Shown here in pieces: positions 1 through 9,199 of a DNA stretch of 64,000 bases (position 1 is its first letter; each line of letters opens with the position of its first letter). The DNA is taken from NCBI RefSeq assembly GCF_900187965.1, contig NZ_FZNL01000007.1, positions 166,210-230,209 of the forward strand, written 5' to 3'. Made by a program: the position numbers and the translations under genes. The DNA is from Flavobacterium sp. ov086 (GTDB lineage Bacteria; Bacteroidota; Bacteroidia; Flavobacteriales; Flavobacteriaceae). The notes beneath the pieces were generated by a model. The model was not told the DNA's origin. It saw nothing but the letters and a program-made list of their open reading frames with translations, and ran no database searches.

Positions 1-244
1 TTCCTAATTCTCTTCTTTCAAGAAAATATTGTGCTTTTAAATCATCAGGATTTGGTAAGCTTATTTTTTGATTGATTGGCATTGCACCGCCAATAATATA
101 TCGGTCGTAATGTGATAAAGTTAGTTTTACCTGATCTGCGATAAAAATAGTTTCGATTAAAAAATTCTCTCGTAATTCTTCGGTATTCATTTGTTTTGCT
201 TCTTTTGGACTGACTGCAAAACGACTTTCAAAATTGGTATTCAT
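1..244 (-). CDS. kduI: 5-keto-4-deoxyuronate isomerase KduI, 5' part only
   Basis: The window cuts this gene after 81 codons; it starts at the ATG read leftwards from 244. The translation contains FLIETIFIADQVKL, YIIGGAMPI and YFLERRELG, which line up with the N-terminal part of E. coli KduI (FLVEKVFVADE, IIVGGIMPI, YFLERRELG). Family knowledge: KduI isomerises 4-deoxy-L-threo-5-hexosulose uronate, the product released when unsaturated uronates are cut from lyase products, to 3-deoxy-D-glycero-2,5-hexodiulosonate. That fits the PL lyases and GH88 enzyme in the same locus. It lies 47 bp downstream of the hybrid sensor gene, same strand. The metal-binding C-terminal half is outside the window. 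Confidence 0.9.
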   Translation of the reverse strand, partial: MNTNFESRFAVSPKEAKQMNTEELRENFLIETIFIADQVKLTLSHYDRYIIGGAMPINQKISLPNPDDLKAQYFLERRELG

Positions 245-291
245 AATTATTTGGTTTATTGTAATTTCAGTTTTTAGACTGTATTTATATA

Positions 292-3200
292 TTAATTTTC
301 ATCATTTAATTTTGCCAGATATTCGCTTGGCATACAGCCGTAATGTTGCTTGAATGCCGTAGAGAAATAGGACGGCGAGTTAAAACCACACATATACGTG
401 ATTTGTGCAATTGTATAACGTTTGCTTTGCATGAGTTCTACAGCTTTTTTAAATCGGATTCTCTTTATGAAATCCATTGCAGATTCTCCCGTAATGGCTT
501 TTAGTTTCAGATATAAATTAGACCTGCTCATTCCGATTTCTTTACTAAACTGATCGACTGAAAACTCTGAATCTGCCAAATGATCTTCGACAATTTGAAT
601 TGCGTGTTTCAGGAATTCTTCGTCTAGCGTATTAAAAGCAATATTCTCCGGAACCATTTCTTTTCCAACAGAATAATACTCTTTTAAGCGTTTACGAGAA
701 CGTAACAAGTTTGTAATTTTTGCGGCTAATAATGGTGTCGAAAATGGTTTTGTGATATAATCATCGGCACCCATTTCGAGCCCTTTTAATTGCTGACTGG
801 TTTCATTTCGAGCGGTTAAAAGCATCAACGGAATATGCGATGTATTGATGTTTTGTTTTACTTTTTTACAGAAGTGTAAACCGTCTAATTCCGGCATCAT
901 AACGTCGCTGATAATAAGATCAAACGGCTGAACTTCTAAAAGATCCAGCGCCATCTGACCATCAAAAGCCACGGTAACATCATATATTTTGCTGAAATAA
1001 TCCTGTAAATAATCCAGAATTTCTTTGTTATCGTCTACAATTAAAAGCTTAACTGGCTGATCTCTTTCGATTATTTCATTTTCTTCCGGTAATAAAGAAT
1101 CGTCTGTTTCAAGTTCATTATCAGAGATAATCGATAAGTCATAAGCAGATTCTTCAACGTGCTGATCGTTTTTATAAACCTGATCTGACATTGGAATCGT
1201 TACGGTAAAAATACTTCCTTCCTGCATGGTACTTTCGGCAGTAATTTCGCCATGATGCAATTCGACCAAACGTTTTGTAAAGGCCAATCCAACACCGGAA
1301 CCCAAATTCATCTCGCGATTATTTACCTGATAGAAACGGTCGAAAACCTTAGACAAATCTTCTTCGCTAATTCCGACACCCGTGTCAGCGACCTTAATTT
1401 GTACCATATCATTTTTCTTAATCAGCTCAACGTGAATTGTCTGACCTGCTTTGGTATATTTAAAAGCATTTGATAAAAGATTGAATAGAATTTTTTCCAT
1501 TGCATCTTTATCAAAATAAAATAACAATTGTGGTTCTTCTGAATGATACGTATAATGAATGCTGTTTTTCTCTGAAAGCGGCTTAAACGATTCAAAAATT
1601 TCCTGTGTAAAACTTACAATATCGCCTTTGCCCACTTTAAGTTGTCGGGTTCCCATTTCGGTTTTTCTAAACTCAAATAATTGGTCAACTAAGTTGTAAA
1701 GTCTTTTGGCATTAATGAACATTAATTCGTGTTTCTTTTTGGATATCTTATCCGCAAAGGGCATTTTTAATAATTCTTCTAATGGTGCTAAAATCAAGGT
1801 CAAAGGTGTTCTTAGTTCATGTGATACATTAGTAAAAAAGTCCATTTTTACCTGATTGATATAACTCACACGTTCTTTGTCAATTCGCTCCAGTTTTAAT
1901 TGCTGAACGGCATTTATTCTTTCTTTTATAATTTTAAAACCAATATATGCCGCTGTACCAATGATTGTAAGCAATAATAGAGAAAACCATATTGTTTTGT
2001 ACCAAGGTGCAAGAATGATAATTTTCAGGCTTCGAACAGCGCTCATTTCACCATTTGGACCAATGGCTTTGATCTGGAAATTGTATTTTCCGGCTGGTAA
2101 ATTACTGTAACTAACTTTCAATTCGTCCGTTCGCTGCCAGTCTTTGTCGATTCCTTCTAATTGATAATAGTAATGTGTTCTATTGGAAGAAATGTAATTG
2201 AATGTATTAAAAAAGATGCTGAATTGTTTGTATTCCGGACCAATTTCCAATTCACTGGTTTGATCGATATGTTCTTCGAGAATGTCTGTTTCATCAGCAA
2301 CGGCGACGTTTTTATTTAAAACTTCTAAAGCTGTAAAACTCAATTTTAGCGGAAGCGGACGTTGTTTTACCATCGAAGGATAGAAATAAGAAACCCCTTT
2401 GATTCCGCCAAAAAGTAGCATTCCGTCTTTTGCTTTATAGAAAGAATAATCGTTGAATTGCTTGTTTTGTAAACCGTCACTTTCGTCAAAAGTCTGAACA
2501 GAACCTTTGTCAGGATTAAATTTGATTAAGCCACTGTTGGTCGAGATCCATAGGTTTCCATCGTCATCAGGAAGTATTCCGTAGATGGTTTCTTTAACGA
2601 AATCTTTTCTGGCACTAAAACTAATAAAGGATTCCTGTGTTTCGTCATACAATCGCAAACCTTCTCTGGTACCAATCCAGATTCTTTGCTTTTGATCTTC
2701 GGTAACACAATTTACAATATCATCACTTTGTTTTCCATGTCCAATGTTTCCAAATAACATTGTATCGGGATAAAAAAGCGTTACTCCGTTTGTGGTTCCA
2801 ATCCAGATACGATGTCTGCTGTCTTCAAAAAGAAACGTAATATCATCAGATGTAGGACGTTTTCCGGCTTTGTCTAAATGAATATGTGTAAAAGATTTTG
2901 TTTCCGGATGAAACTGATCTAAACCAGATCTTGTTCCTACCCAAATGCGGCCTTTTGAATCTTTTAATAAGCTGTAAACTAAATCTCCTGCAATTGTATT
3001 TGGATTGTTTTCGTCGTGGCGAAAGCGTTGTGCAGAGCCTGTATTTGGATTCAGTAAATTCAATCCGCCGTTATGAGTTCCTATTAAAACATTTCCGTTA
3101 TCGTCAAATTCAATGGCTTTTATATTGTTCGAACTTAAACTGTTTGGGTTGTTTTCGCTATTCGAATAATAACTAATTGTATTGGCATTTTTGTTCCAAT

Positions 3201-4332
3201 AATTCACGCCTTTGTCATTACTTCCAATCCAGAAATTGCCTTTTGCATCTTGTTTAATAACGCCAATTACTTCGTCATTCAAGGATGGTTTTCCCGAGTT
3301 TTGACTTAAAAGATTGAACTTAATATCGTTTTTATGGTAGTAATTTAAACCTCCATAATACGTTCCCAACCAGATTCCGTTTTGTTTGTCTTTAAAAAAA
3401 CAACGAACCGAATTTTGACTAATCGTATAAGGTTGAGATATTTGATGGTAATAATTTGTGAATGAATTTTGGCTCGGATTAAAAATAGAAAGCCCTCTAA
3501 AAGTTCCCATCCAGATATTTCCTTCTGTGTCTTTTCCAACACATCTGATATTATTGTCGGCAATACTATTGTTTCCGGCGCTGTGAAGTAGGGAAGTCGT
3601 CTGTCCGTTTTCAGGATTGTATTGAATTACTCCTTCGCCTTCGGTGGCAACCCATAATTTTTTCCCGTCTACATAAACATCATTGATATAAGGTCTTTTT
3701 GCACCTAAATTAATTTTTATCAGTTGATGATTTTTGGCTTGCAATTTAAAAAGACCGACATCTGTACCCAGGATTATTTGCTTTTGCCAAAGTCCTATAT
3801 AAGCGATTTTTTTAATCTCGTGTGAAGAAGCGCTAAACCTGATTGCTGTAAAATTTTGACTTTCGGGAGAAAGAACAAATACTTCGCCCGTAATCGAGGT
3901 TGCCCAGATTTTATGCGTGCTGTCTTCGGTTATCGATGAAATATACCATTCGCCAATACTACGCGGAAGCTGATAATTTGTAAAACTGTCTGTATTGTAA
4001 TTGTAAACGCTGATTCCCTGATTGCCGCCAACCCATAATTGTCCTTTATGATCGGTAAACAAGCTTCGAATGTAATAGGATTGCAAACTGTTTTTGACAT
4101 TTTTGATTGGTCGATAAACTTTGAAACCCTTGCTGTCGTAGCGATTTAGTCCGTCCTGGGTTCCAATCCAGATAAAACCAAGTGTGTCTTGCTGAATGGC
4201 AAAAACGGAACTTTGGGACAAGCCTTTATCGACCGAAATAGTACGAAAATAACGGTCTTGTACTTGTCCCTGGCTTTTTATTGTAAAAAAGACGGTTAAC
4301 AAAAGTGCTATTATTGCAATCTTTTTTCTCAT
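292..4332 (-). CDS. hybrid two-component system sensor/regulator (HTCS)
   Basis: A 1346-aa single-chain two-component system of the type that controls Bacteroidota polysaccharide loci. Order seen: signal peptide (1-22); repeated beta-propeller blades of the LWVGT/IWIGT type (about 25-640); Y_Y_Y domain (about 690-760) with YYYQLEGIDKDW; one membrane segment (about 776-797); HisKA with His838 in SHELRTP; HATPase with a DTGVGI box and GSGVGLAF; a receiver domain with phospho-acceptor Asp1143 in SDVMMPELDG; and a C-terminal AraC-type HTH (about 1240-1340). The periplasmic propellers normally bind an oligosaccharide made by the locus. Inferred ligand: a heparin/heparan or related unsaturated oligosaccharide, since it sits among lyase and sulfatase genes. 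All catalytic boxes are present, so it looks intact. Confidence 0.95.
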   Translation of the reverse strand: MRKKIAIIALLLTVFFTIKSQGQVQDRYFRTISVDKGLSQSSVFAIQQDTLGFIWIGTQDGLNRYDSKGFKVYRPIKNVKNSLQSYYIRSLFTDHKGQLWVGGNQGISVYNYNTDSFTNYQLPRSIGEWYISSITEDSTHKIWATSITGEVFVLSPESQNFTAIRFSASSHEIKKIAYIGLWQKQIILGTDVGLFKLQAKNHQLIKINLGAKRPYINDVYVDGKKLWVATEGEGVIQYNPENGQTTSLLHSAGNNSIADNNIRCVGKDTEGNIWMGTFRGLSIFNPSQNSFTNYYHQISQPYTISQNSVRCFFKDKQNGIWLGTYYGGLNYYHKNDIKFNLLSQNSGKPSLNDEVIGVIKQDAKGNFWIGSNDKGVNYWNKNANTISYYSNSENNPNSLSSNNIKAIEFDDNGNVLIGTHNGGLNLLNPNTGSAQRFRHDENNPNTIAGDLVYSLLKDSKGRIWVGTRSGLDQFHPETKSFTHIHLDKAGKRPTSDDITFLFEDSRHRIWIGTTNGVTLFYPDTMLFGNIGHGKQSDDIVNCVTEDQKQRIWIGTREGLRLYDETQESFISFSARKDFVKETIYGILPDDDGNLWISTNSGLIKFNPDKGSVQTFDESDGLQNKQFNDYSFYKAKDGMLLFGGIKGVSYFYPSMVKQRPLPLKLSFTALEVLNKNVAVADETDILEEHIDQTSELEIGPEYKQFSIFFNTFNYISSNRTHYYYQLEGIDKDWQRTDELKVSYSNLPAGKYNFQIKAIGPNGEMSAVRSLKIIILAPWYKTIWFSLLLLTIIGTAAYIGFKIIKERINAVQQLKLERIDKERVSYINQVKMDFFTNVSHELRTPLTLILAPLEELLKMPFADKISKKKHELMFINAKRLYNLVDQLFEFRKTEMGTRQLKVGKGDIVSFTQEIFESFKPLSEKNSIHYTYHSEEPQLLFYFDKDAMEKILFNLLSNAFKYTKAGQTIHVELIKKNDMVQIKVADTGVGISEEDLSKVFDRFYQVNNREMNLGSGVGLAFTKRLVELHHGEITAESTMQEGSIFTVTIPMSDQVYKNDQHVEESAYDLSIISDNELETDDSLLPEENEIIERDQPVKLLIVDDNKEILDYLQDYFSKIYDVTVAFDGQMALDLLEVQPFDLIISDVMMPELDGLHFCKKVKQNINTSHIPLMLLTARNETSQQLKGLEMGADDYITKPFSTPLLAAKITNLLRSRKRLKEYYSVGKEMVPENIAFNTLDEEFLKHAIQIVEDHLADSEFSVDQFSKEIGMSRSNLYLKLKAITGESAMDFIKRIRFKKAVELMQSKRYTIAQITYMCGFNSPSYFSTAFKQHYGCMPSEYLAKLNDEN

Positions 4333-4351
4333 GTTTATTCTTGTTTTTCAT

Positions 4352-4378
4352 CCTGCAAGGTTTTCTAAACCTTGCAGG
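4352..4378. repeat. palindromic repeat, CCTGCAAGG type
   Basis: CCTGCAAGGTTTT, then CT, then AAACCTTGCAGG forms a near-perfect hairpin just upstream of the HTCS gene. A second copy lies 100 bp away at 4452-4478. The core AGGTTT..AAACCT is also present in the CCCGACAGG palindromes at 16380 and 44853, so all four may be one dispersed family. Confidence 0.8.
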
Positions 4379-4451
4379 TATTACAATCGTACTTTTTTCG
4401 TTTTTCAATTTTCTGAAATTAGACTTGCTTTTCTTTGTCTTGAAATCTATA

Positions 4452-4478
4452 CCTACAAGGTTTTGAAAACCTTGCAGG
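4452..4478. repeat. palindromic repeat, CCTGCAAGG type (second copy)
   Basis: CCTACAAGGTTTT, GA, AAAACCTTGCAGG: same arms as the copy at 4352-4378 with one mismatch. It lies between the end of the DUF4962 lyase gene and the HTCS start, so it could act as a terminator or mRNA stabiliser between the two. A run of Ts is not obvious on the minus strand. Confidence 0.75.
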
Positions 4479-4543
4479 AGAGAAATCCTATTTAAAAGCA
4501 AAATCAGCTCTAATTTAAATAAAAACTAAACATCTTTTTTGGT

Positions 4544-7228
4544 TTAATTTTTATCGTATTTCGCAACATCCGGCAATTCGTCGATTGCTTCTTGTTTGTT
4601 CACTTTTGAACCGTTCATTTCTAATAGTACAGAGCTTCCGACAATTTTAGGTGAATATGTTTTTCCTTCAAATTTAATTGGCAGATTTCCATAGCTAAAC
4701 AACGATTTGGCAGTTTTACCATTGATTTGTAATCCCGCAGGTTTTTCACCGTCTAATTGTGCTTGAATATTCCAATCTCCAACCTGAAAATGTGATAAAC
4801 CATTGTTATCTAAGATCGTTTTAATGACTTCTGTTTTACTGTCTTTAATTTGAATTATGGTCAAATATCTGAATTTTTGTTTTGCTTCAGAAGTGATTCC
4901 GGCGTGCCATTGATCTTTAAAATCTTTGATCTGACCTTCGTCATTAGTAACTTTGTTCCAGTTTACAGCAGCTTCATAAAATTTATTGTGTACAGCCATT
5001 TTCAGCGGACTATTGGCAAAAACACTTGCATTTACATTTCCTAAATCTGTTTTTACAATGAAGTTTTGTTGTTTGGCATTTGCCGAATTTTCTCCTTCAA
5101 TTGTATAATACGGACAATGAAATTGAGTCGTCCATTTTACTGGAGTTTTAGCTTCTAATTCGTCGTATAGAATAATATACCCGCCTTCTAATTGCAACAT
5201 GTGTCTGCGGTATAAAGTTACGCCAGATTCTCCATAACCATTTGCTTTGCTTGGTACAACATTGATTTGTTTGAATCTGTCTAACCAGAATTCACTTTTA
5301 ATTTCTCCATAAGCATTACTAGCATCTCCTAAAGCATACTGAATACGTTGTCCCGAAATGGCTCTCGGAATCCATCCGTAACCTTCTTCGCCAAGTTTCT
5401 GATTTAAACTATCAGCTAAAATCGTGTTGTAAGCTTTTGAAGTTCTATAGTATAAAAGATTGTGTTTGTCGCTAAAGTTGCTGTAATATCCTGTTCCGCC
5501 AAAGATCACTTTTCCTTTGTAATTAATGGTAAAAGCATTTTGAGAAGCGTGTCCGTGTCCGGAAGATCCAAACGGACTGCTGAACAGATAACTGCTTAGG
5601 GTTTTATCGGCTTTAGCCAAATCTTCATGCATGGCGACTACACCAACATCGCCAAATTTGCGTGTTTTAGGCAGGTTTTCAGGCGAAGTTGTGGGTAAAT
5701 TTCTGTTTGGTTTATAGTTTAATAATCTAAAGAATAAGAAATCATCTGTACCGTGATAATAGCTTGGGTAATCTCTTTTTATTTCGCCAACATACCAGTT
5801 TAAGTACGGATTATTTATTCTGTAAGTAAGTGCATCTGCAAACCAGGCTTCGCCTTTTACGATATACGGAATATTCTCCCACATGTCCCCAATTGCGGTA
5901 CTTGCAGCGCCACTTGGATGTGTGTACATCATATAATACGGAAGGTTTTCCATCCAGGGTAATTTGAAATAATCGACTCCGCTAAAATCACCAAACATTT
6001 GAGATAAGTAAACAATCGACTTAAAGTTAACTCTGAAATAGCCATTTCCTTCGTGCCAGCCACCGTCTGTGGTACCTAAAACCGGGAATCGTGCTGACCA
6101 AACTTCGTACATATACGTAAGCCATTCTTTTGCCTCAGGAACATCATTAATTACGGCTACTGTTGCGATTGCAAGGTTTCGCAATGTGATTTGCCAAACG
6201 TGATTATCACTTACGTGGAGTTCAAAACGATTTGGTAAGTGATTGTAAACTCTTTTGGCTCGAATAGTAATGATGTTTTTGAATTGTTCTTTTTCCTCAG
6301 GAGTTAAAAACTCATATCCCGCATCATAAAACCAACCTAATGCTTCGAGTACGGCGCCGCTTGTAAAATCGTCGCCTGTGGCTAATCCGTCAGGATTCAT
6401 GTTAGCGATATTTAAAGCTCTGCGTTTTGCATCGAGGATAAAACGTTTGTCTTTTGTAAGTTGATAGGCGATACAAAGATTGCGAACCGGATTTCCGACA
6501 GCATCACCAAAACCGTGATACATTCTCTCGATAATGATCTTTTTCTCTAGTTTGTTTTTGCCTGTTGTATCAATTACTCGTTGTGGTTTTTCTGTTGGAA
6601 GTGGGGCTTCCATTAGCTTTTCTGCGAAAGCAATAAATTTTTTAGCTTCGGGATTATCCAGATTATTGCGATAAAAATCTTCACCAATACGGTTCATATC
6701 CCACAAAAGCGGATGTGAGCCTTCGTTTCTTTTTAAAACGGCACTTATTGGCGGTGAAACTTTTTGACCGGCATATTTTGCATCAACCACAAAATCGTAA
6801 ACAGATGACCATGTCCATTGGCTGCTTCCTTTTAAAGCGTAAGCATATTTCCAATACCATTTTCCGACTTTTAATGCCTGATGTAACGGATAAACCGCCC
6901 AACGCTGTTCTGGGCTGGTAAGCAAATCTTTAGTAAAACTTTTGTCGCTTGCCAACATTATTTTATATCGGACATTGCCAATATTTGGATCTTCGGGAAC
7001 TTCGCTGCCGCTTTCCATTGGTTTAACCATTTCCTTACCATTTGTTGCTGGCCAAAGCAGGGCAGGAGCATTGGTTGGAACCGTTATTCCGTTTACCGGA
7101 TAAGGCCATTCACGAACTCTTGAATGTAGTTTTTCTGCCGTCAGCTTTATAGTTGCCGATTGTTGTTGGCTGAAAACAGACAAGCTTATAATGGTGAATA
7201 CTAACGTGAATATTTTTTTATTGATCAT
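4544..7228 (-). CDS. heparinase II/III-family polysaccharide lyase with DUF4962-like N-terminus
   Basis: An 894-aa secreted protein with a signal peptide ending near SVFSQQQ. The N-terminal 150 residues (YPVNGITVPTNAPALLWP, WYWKYAY) resemble the DUF4962 module. The middle is a helical (alpha/alpha) toroid, including HVSDNHVWQ with Asn/His near residue 342, the place expected for the neutralising Asn-His pair. The C-terminal half is the heparinase II/III beta-sandwich with GSSGHGHASQNAF near 557 and FGGTGYYSNF. This architecture is closer to PL15-type exolytic lyases than to Pedobacter HepII (PL21, 772 aa, different N-terminus); the subfamily is an inference. It is 22 bp downstream of the sulfatase gene, so likely co-transcribed. 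Substrate probably heparin/heparan oligosaccharides, judging from context. Confidence 0.85.
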   Translation of the reverse strand: MINKKIFTLVFTIISLSVFSQQQSATIKLTAEKLHSRVREWPYPVNGITVPTNAPALLWPATNGKEMVKPMESGSEVPEDPNIGNVRYKIMLASDKSFTKDLLTSPEQRWAVYPLHQALKVGKWYWKYAYALKGSSQWTWSSVYDFVVDAKYAGQKVSPPISAVLKRNEGSHPLLWDMNRIGEDFYRNNLDNPEAKKFIAFAEKLMEAPLPTEKPQRVIDTTGKNKLEKKIIIERMYHGFGDAVGNPVRNLCIAYQLTKDKRFILDAKRRALNIANMNPDGLATGDDFTSGAVLEALGWFYDAGYEFLTPEEKEQFKNIITIRAKRVYNHLPNRFELHVSDNHVWQITLRNLAIATVAVINDVPEAKEWLTYMYEVWSARFPVLGTTDGGWHEGNGYFRVNFKSIVYLSQMFGDFSGVDYFKLPWMENLPYYMMYTHPSGAASTAIGDMWENIPYIVKGEAWFADALTYRINNPYLNWYVGEIKRDYPSYYHGTDDFLFFRLLNYKPNRNLPTTSPENLPKTRKFGDVGVVAMHEDLAKADKTLSSYLFSSPFGSSGHGHASQNAFTINYKGKVIFGGTGYYSNFSDKHNLLYYRTSKAYNTILADSLNQKLGEEGYGWIPRAISGQRIQYALGDASNAYGEIKSEFWLDRFKQINVVPSKANGYGESGVTLYRRHMLQLEGGYIILYDELEAKTPVKWTTQFHCPYYTIEGENSANAKQQNFIVKTDLGNVNASVFANSPLKMAVHNKFYEAAVNWNKVTNDEGQIKDFKDQWHAGITSEAKQKFRYLTIIQIKDSKTEVIKTILDNNGLSHFQVGDWNIQAQLDGEKPAGLQINGKTAKSLFSYGNLPIKFEGKTYSPKIVGSSVLLEMNGSKVNKQEAIDELPDVAKYDKN

Positions 7229-7250
7229 GATATTTTTTCTTTTATGCGAA

Positions 7251-8630
7251 TTATAATCCTGAATTGAATCTGTCTCCGTTGTTTTTACACCATTGTTTTA
7301 AATAACGACGCATGGCTAGTAATTCTTTTTTGTATGTTTTGTTTATCGCCAGATTGATTATTTCGCCAGGATCTGTAGTTAAATTGAAAAGCTGTTCTTT
7401 TAATTCGCCTTTGTTGTAAACAATGTATTTATAATCTTTTGTGATTACGGCACGTCCGCTAATGTTTAGGAGTTCTTCGTTATCGGCAAAATCAGTTTCG
7501 ATCACTAATGTATCTCGCAGTTTTTCGGTTGGATTTTCTATTTTTTTGCTGATGTCAATTCCTCTTAAATAAGAAGGTTTTGGAACTCCCGTAAAACCAC
7601 AAATCGTTGGGATAATATCGGTGCCGTTGCAAACTAATAAATCATCTGTTCTTGGTTTCCATTCGCCAATTTTCGAAATAATAAAAGGAATTTTAGCTGA
7701 TTCTTCGTATAATATTTGCTTCTGATTCCAGCTGTGTCCTGCATAACCGTCTCCGTGATCTGCTGTAAAAATGATAATGGTGTTTTTCTCGATGTTGTAC
7801 TTTTGTAAAGAAGCAAGAACCATTTCGATATAACTGTCTACTTTTTCTACCAATCGGTTGTACGCCCAGCGGTATTGTCGCCATTGATCCCGATTCCAGT
7901 TTACCGTTGGATACGTTCTAAAACTTACTTTTTGCTGATCGCGAACAATTTTTGGTTCATTGTCTGGAATTTTCCAGTTGGCTGGTAATTGAGGACATTG
8001 ATCTGCGGGAGGTGCTTTTTCTAAAACATCCATTTTTAGATCTTCGTCACGTGCCCATTCGCAAATATCATGTGGATTCAAAAAGGAAGCTACGAGTAAA
8101 AATGGTGTGTTTTTATTTTCTTTAATAAATCTGGCACAGAAAGAAGGTGTTGCCGCATCATTATAATCCTGAAAATTGGTGTTTTCGATGTATTCAAAAC
8201 CATGCTGGTTTTTCTTTGTGGTAGGAACGGGAAGATGCCATTTGCCTACATAACCGGTTTTGTATCCTCCGTTTTGGAAAATTTTTCCCATCATTAATAA
8301 ATCTTCCGGCCATTGTCCGTCTTTTTCGGGAGCGTTACCTATAAATCCTGTTTGGAAAGGCATTTTTCCGCTCATTATGGCAGAACGTGACGGAGAACAT
8401 AATGGCTGAGCACAATAAGCTTTTGTAAAACGTACTCCGTTTTGTGCCAGTTTGTCCATTGCGGGCGTGTGCAAATCAGTGTTTCCGGCAATGCTCATTG
8501 CATCAGCGGTTTGCTGATCGGTCATGATGATTAGAATATTAGGACGCGCAGTGGTTTGTGCGTTACTTAATACCGGAATATTTAGTACTCCTAATAGACA
8601 TAGAATTATTATGTTTTTTTGAAACATCAT
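7251..8630 (-). CDS. S1-family sulfatase (Cys-type, formylglycine)
   Basis: A 459-aa sulfatase. After a signal peptide (ends about VLSNAQ), the metal-binding start RPNILIIMTDQQ is followed by the activation motif Cys78-Ser-Pro-Ser-Arg, whose Cys becomes formylglycine. GKWHLP and TADHGDGYAGH complete the active site. The family hydrolyses sulfate esters or sulfamates. In a heparan sulfate locus the plausible targets are 2-O-, 6-O- or N-sulfate, and the sequence alone does not decide between them. No anaerobic sulfatase-maturase gene is visible nearby. It heads a unit with the downstream lyase. A 17-bp motif shared with the GH88 promoter lies 85 bp upstream (8715-8731). Confidence 0.92.
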   Translation of the reverse strand: MMFQKNIIILCLLGVLNIPVLSNAQTTARPNILIIMTDQQTADAMSIAGNTDLHTPAMDKLAQNGVRFTKAYCAQPLCSPSRSAIMSGKMPFQTGFIGNAPEKDGQWPEDLLMMGKIFQNGGYKTGYVGKWHLPVPTTKKNQHGFEYIENTNFQDYNDAATPSFCARFIKENKNTPFLLVASFLNPHDICEWARDEDLKMDVLEKAPPADQCPQLPANWKIPDNEPKIVRDQQKVSFRTYPTVNWNRDQWRQYRWAYNRLVEKVDSYIEMVLASLQKYNIEKNTIIIFTADHGDGYAGHSWNQKQILYEESAKIPFIISKIGEWKPRTDDLLVCNGTDIIPTICGFTGVPKPSYLRGIDISKKIENPTEKLRDTLVIETDFADNEELLNISGRAVITKDYKYIVYNKGELKEQLFNLTTDPGEIINLAINKTYKKELLAMRRYLKQWCKNNGDRFNSGL

Positions 8631-8714
8631 ATCTACCTAATTTTAATAGATTGGTTTTTGGTTTTGTAAAGTCTTAAATGCAAGAACGAATTTACTCAAC
8701 AACCTTTTATTAAG

Positions 8715-8731
8715 GTTTTGAATTTGTGTAA
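8715..8731 (-). promoter_or_regulatory. putative regulator site shared with the GH88 upstream region
   Basis: GTTTTGAATTTGTGTAA occurs identically at 24360-24376. Here it is 85 bp before the sulfatase start, there 99 bp before the GH88 start, in the same orientation relative to the genes. A looser match (GTAAAAATGATTTTAAT around 15562) lies upstream of susC. Inference: binding site of the locus HTCS. Confidence 0.45.
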
Positions 8732-8778
8732 AATGATATTAATTTTAGCTAAAAGCCTTTGAAATAGGTATAGTTGAG

Positions 8779-9190
8779 GAATAATCTCGCAATCCCGATA
8801 GCTATCGGGAGCGAAGTCGCAAAGTTTTTTTACGCAGATTGTGTAGATTTTTTTTTGGCCACGAATTGCACGAATTTTTTTAATTCAATATGATTATCGT
8901 GTTGTTTTGTCATTTCGAACGAGAAATCTCCACGAGAAGCTCGACAAAGATTGGATTCACATTACGGAGTTACTTGCGGAGATTTCTCGTTCGAAATGAC
9001 AGAAACATACAGATTCGCCTTAATTACCAGAACACAGTTGAAAAAAATTCGTGCAGATTCGTACAATTACTTCGTCTGTTCGCTCTTTCAGGCTCGGGTC
9101 GTGGCAGAAATAACCACAAAAAAAGACGCAAAGAATATAAAAAACTTTGCGTCTTTGCTCCCGATAGCTATCGGGATTGCGAGATTATTC
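8779..9190. repeat. MITE-like element with 46-bp terminal inverted repeats
   Basis: Arms 8779-8824 and 9145-9190 are inverted copies matching at 44 of 46 positions. Each contains the perfect palindrome CCCGATAGCTATCGGG. The 412-bp unit fills the gap between the sulfatase and the ROK kinase genes (8631-9199). Inside are an imperfect palindrome (8910-9002, GTCATTTCGAACGAGAAATC to GAAATGAC) and a reversed piece of the dispersed repeat seen at 16180 and 37840 (around 9065-9100, ACTTCGTCTGTTCG, GGCTCGGGTC). No convincing gene: reading frames inside have repeat-derived composition and no homology I recognise. Confidence 0.8.
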
Positions 9191-9199
9191 TATTATTTA

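Noticed and set aside
4544..7228. Assignment as classic heparinase II (PL21)
   Set aside because: The N-terminal architecture and length differ from P. heparinus HepII; kept as heparinase II/III-type with DUF4962.
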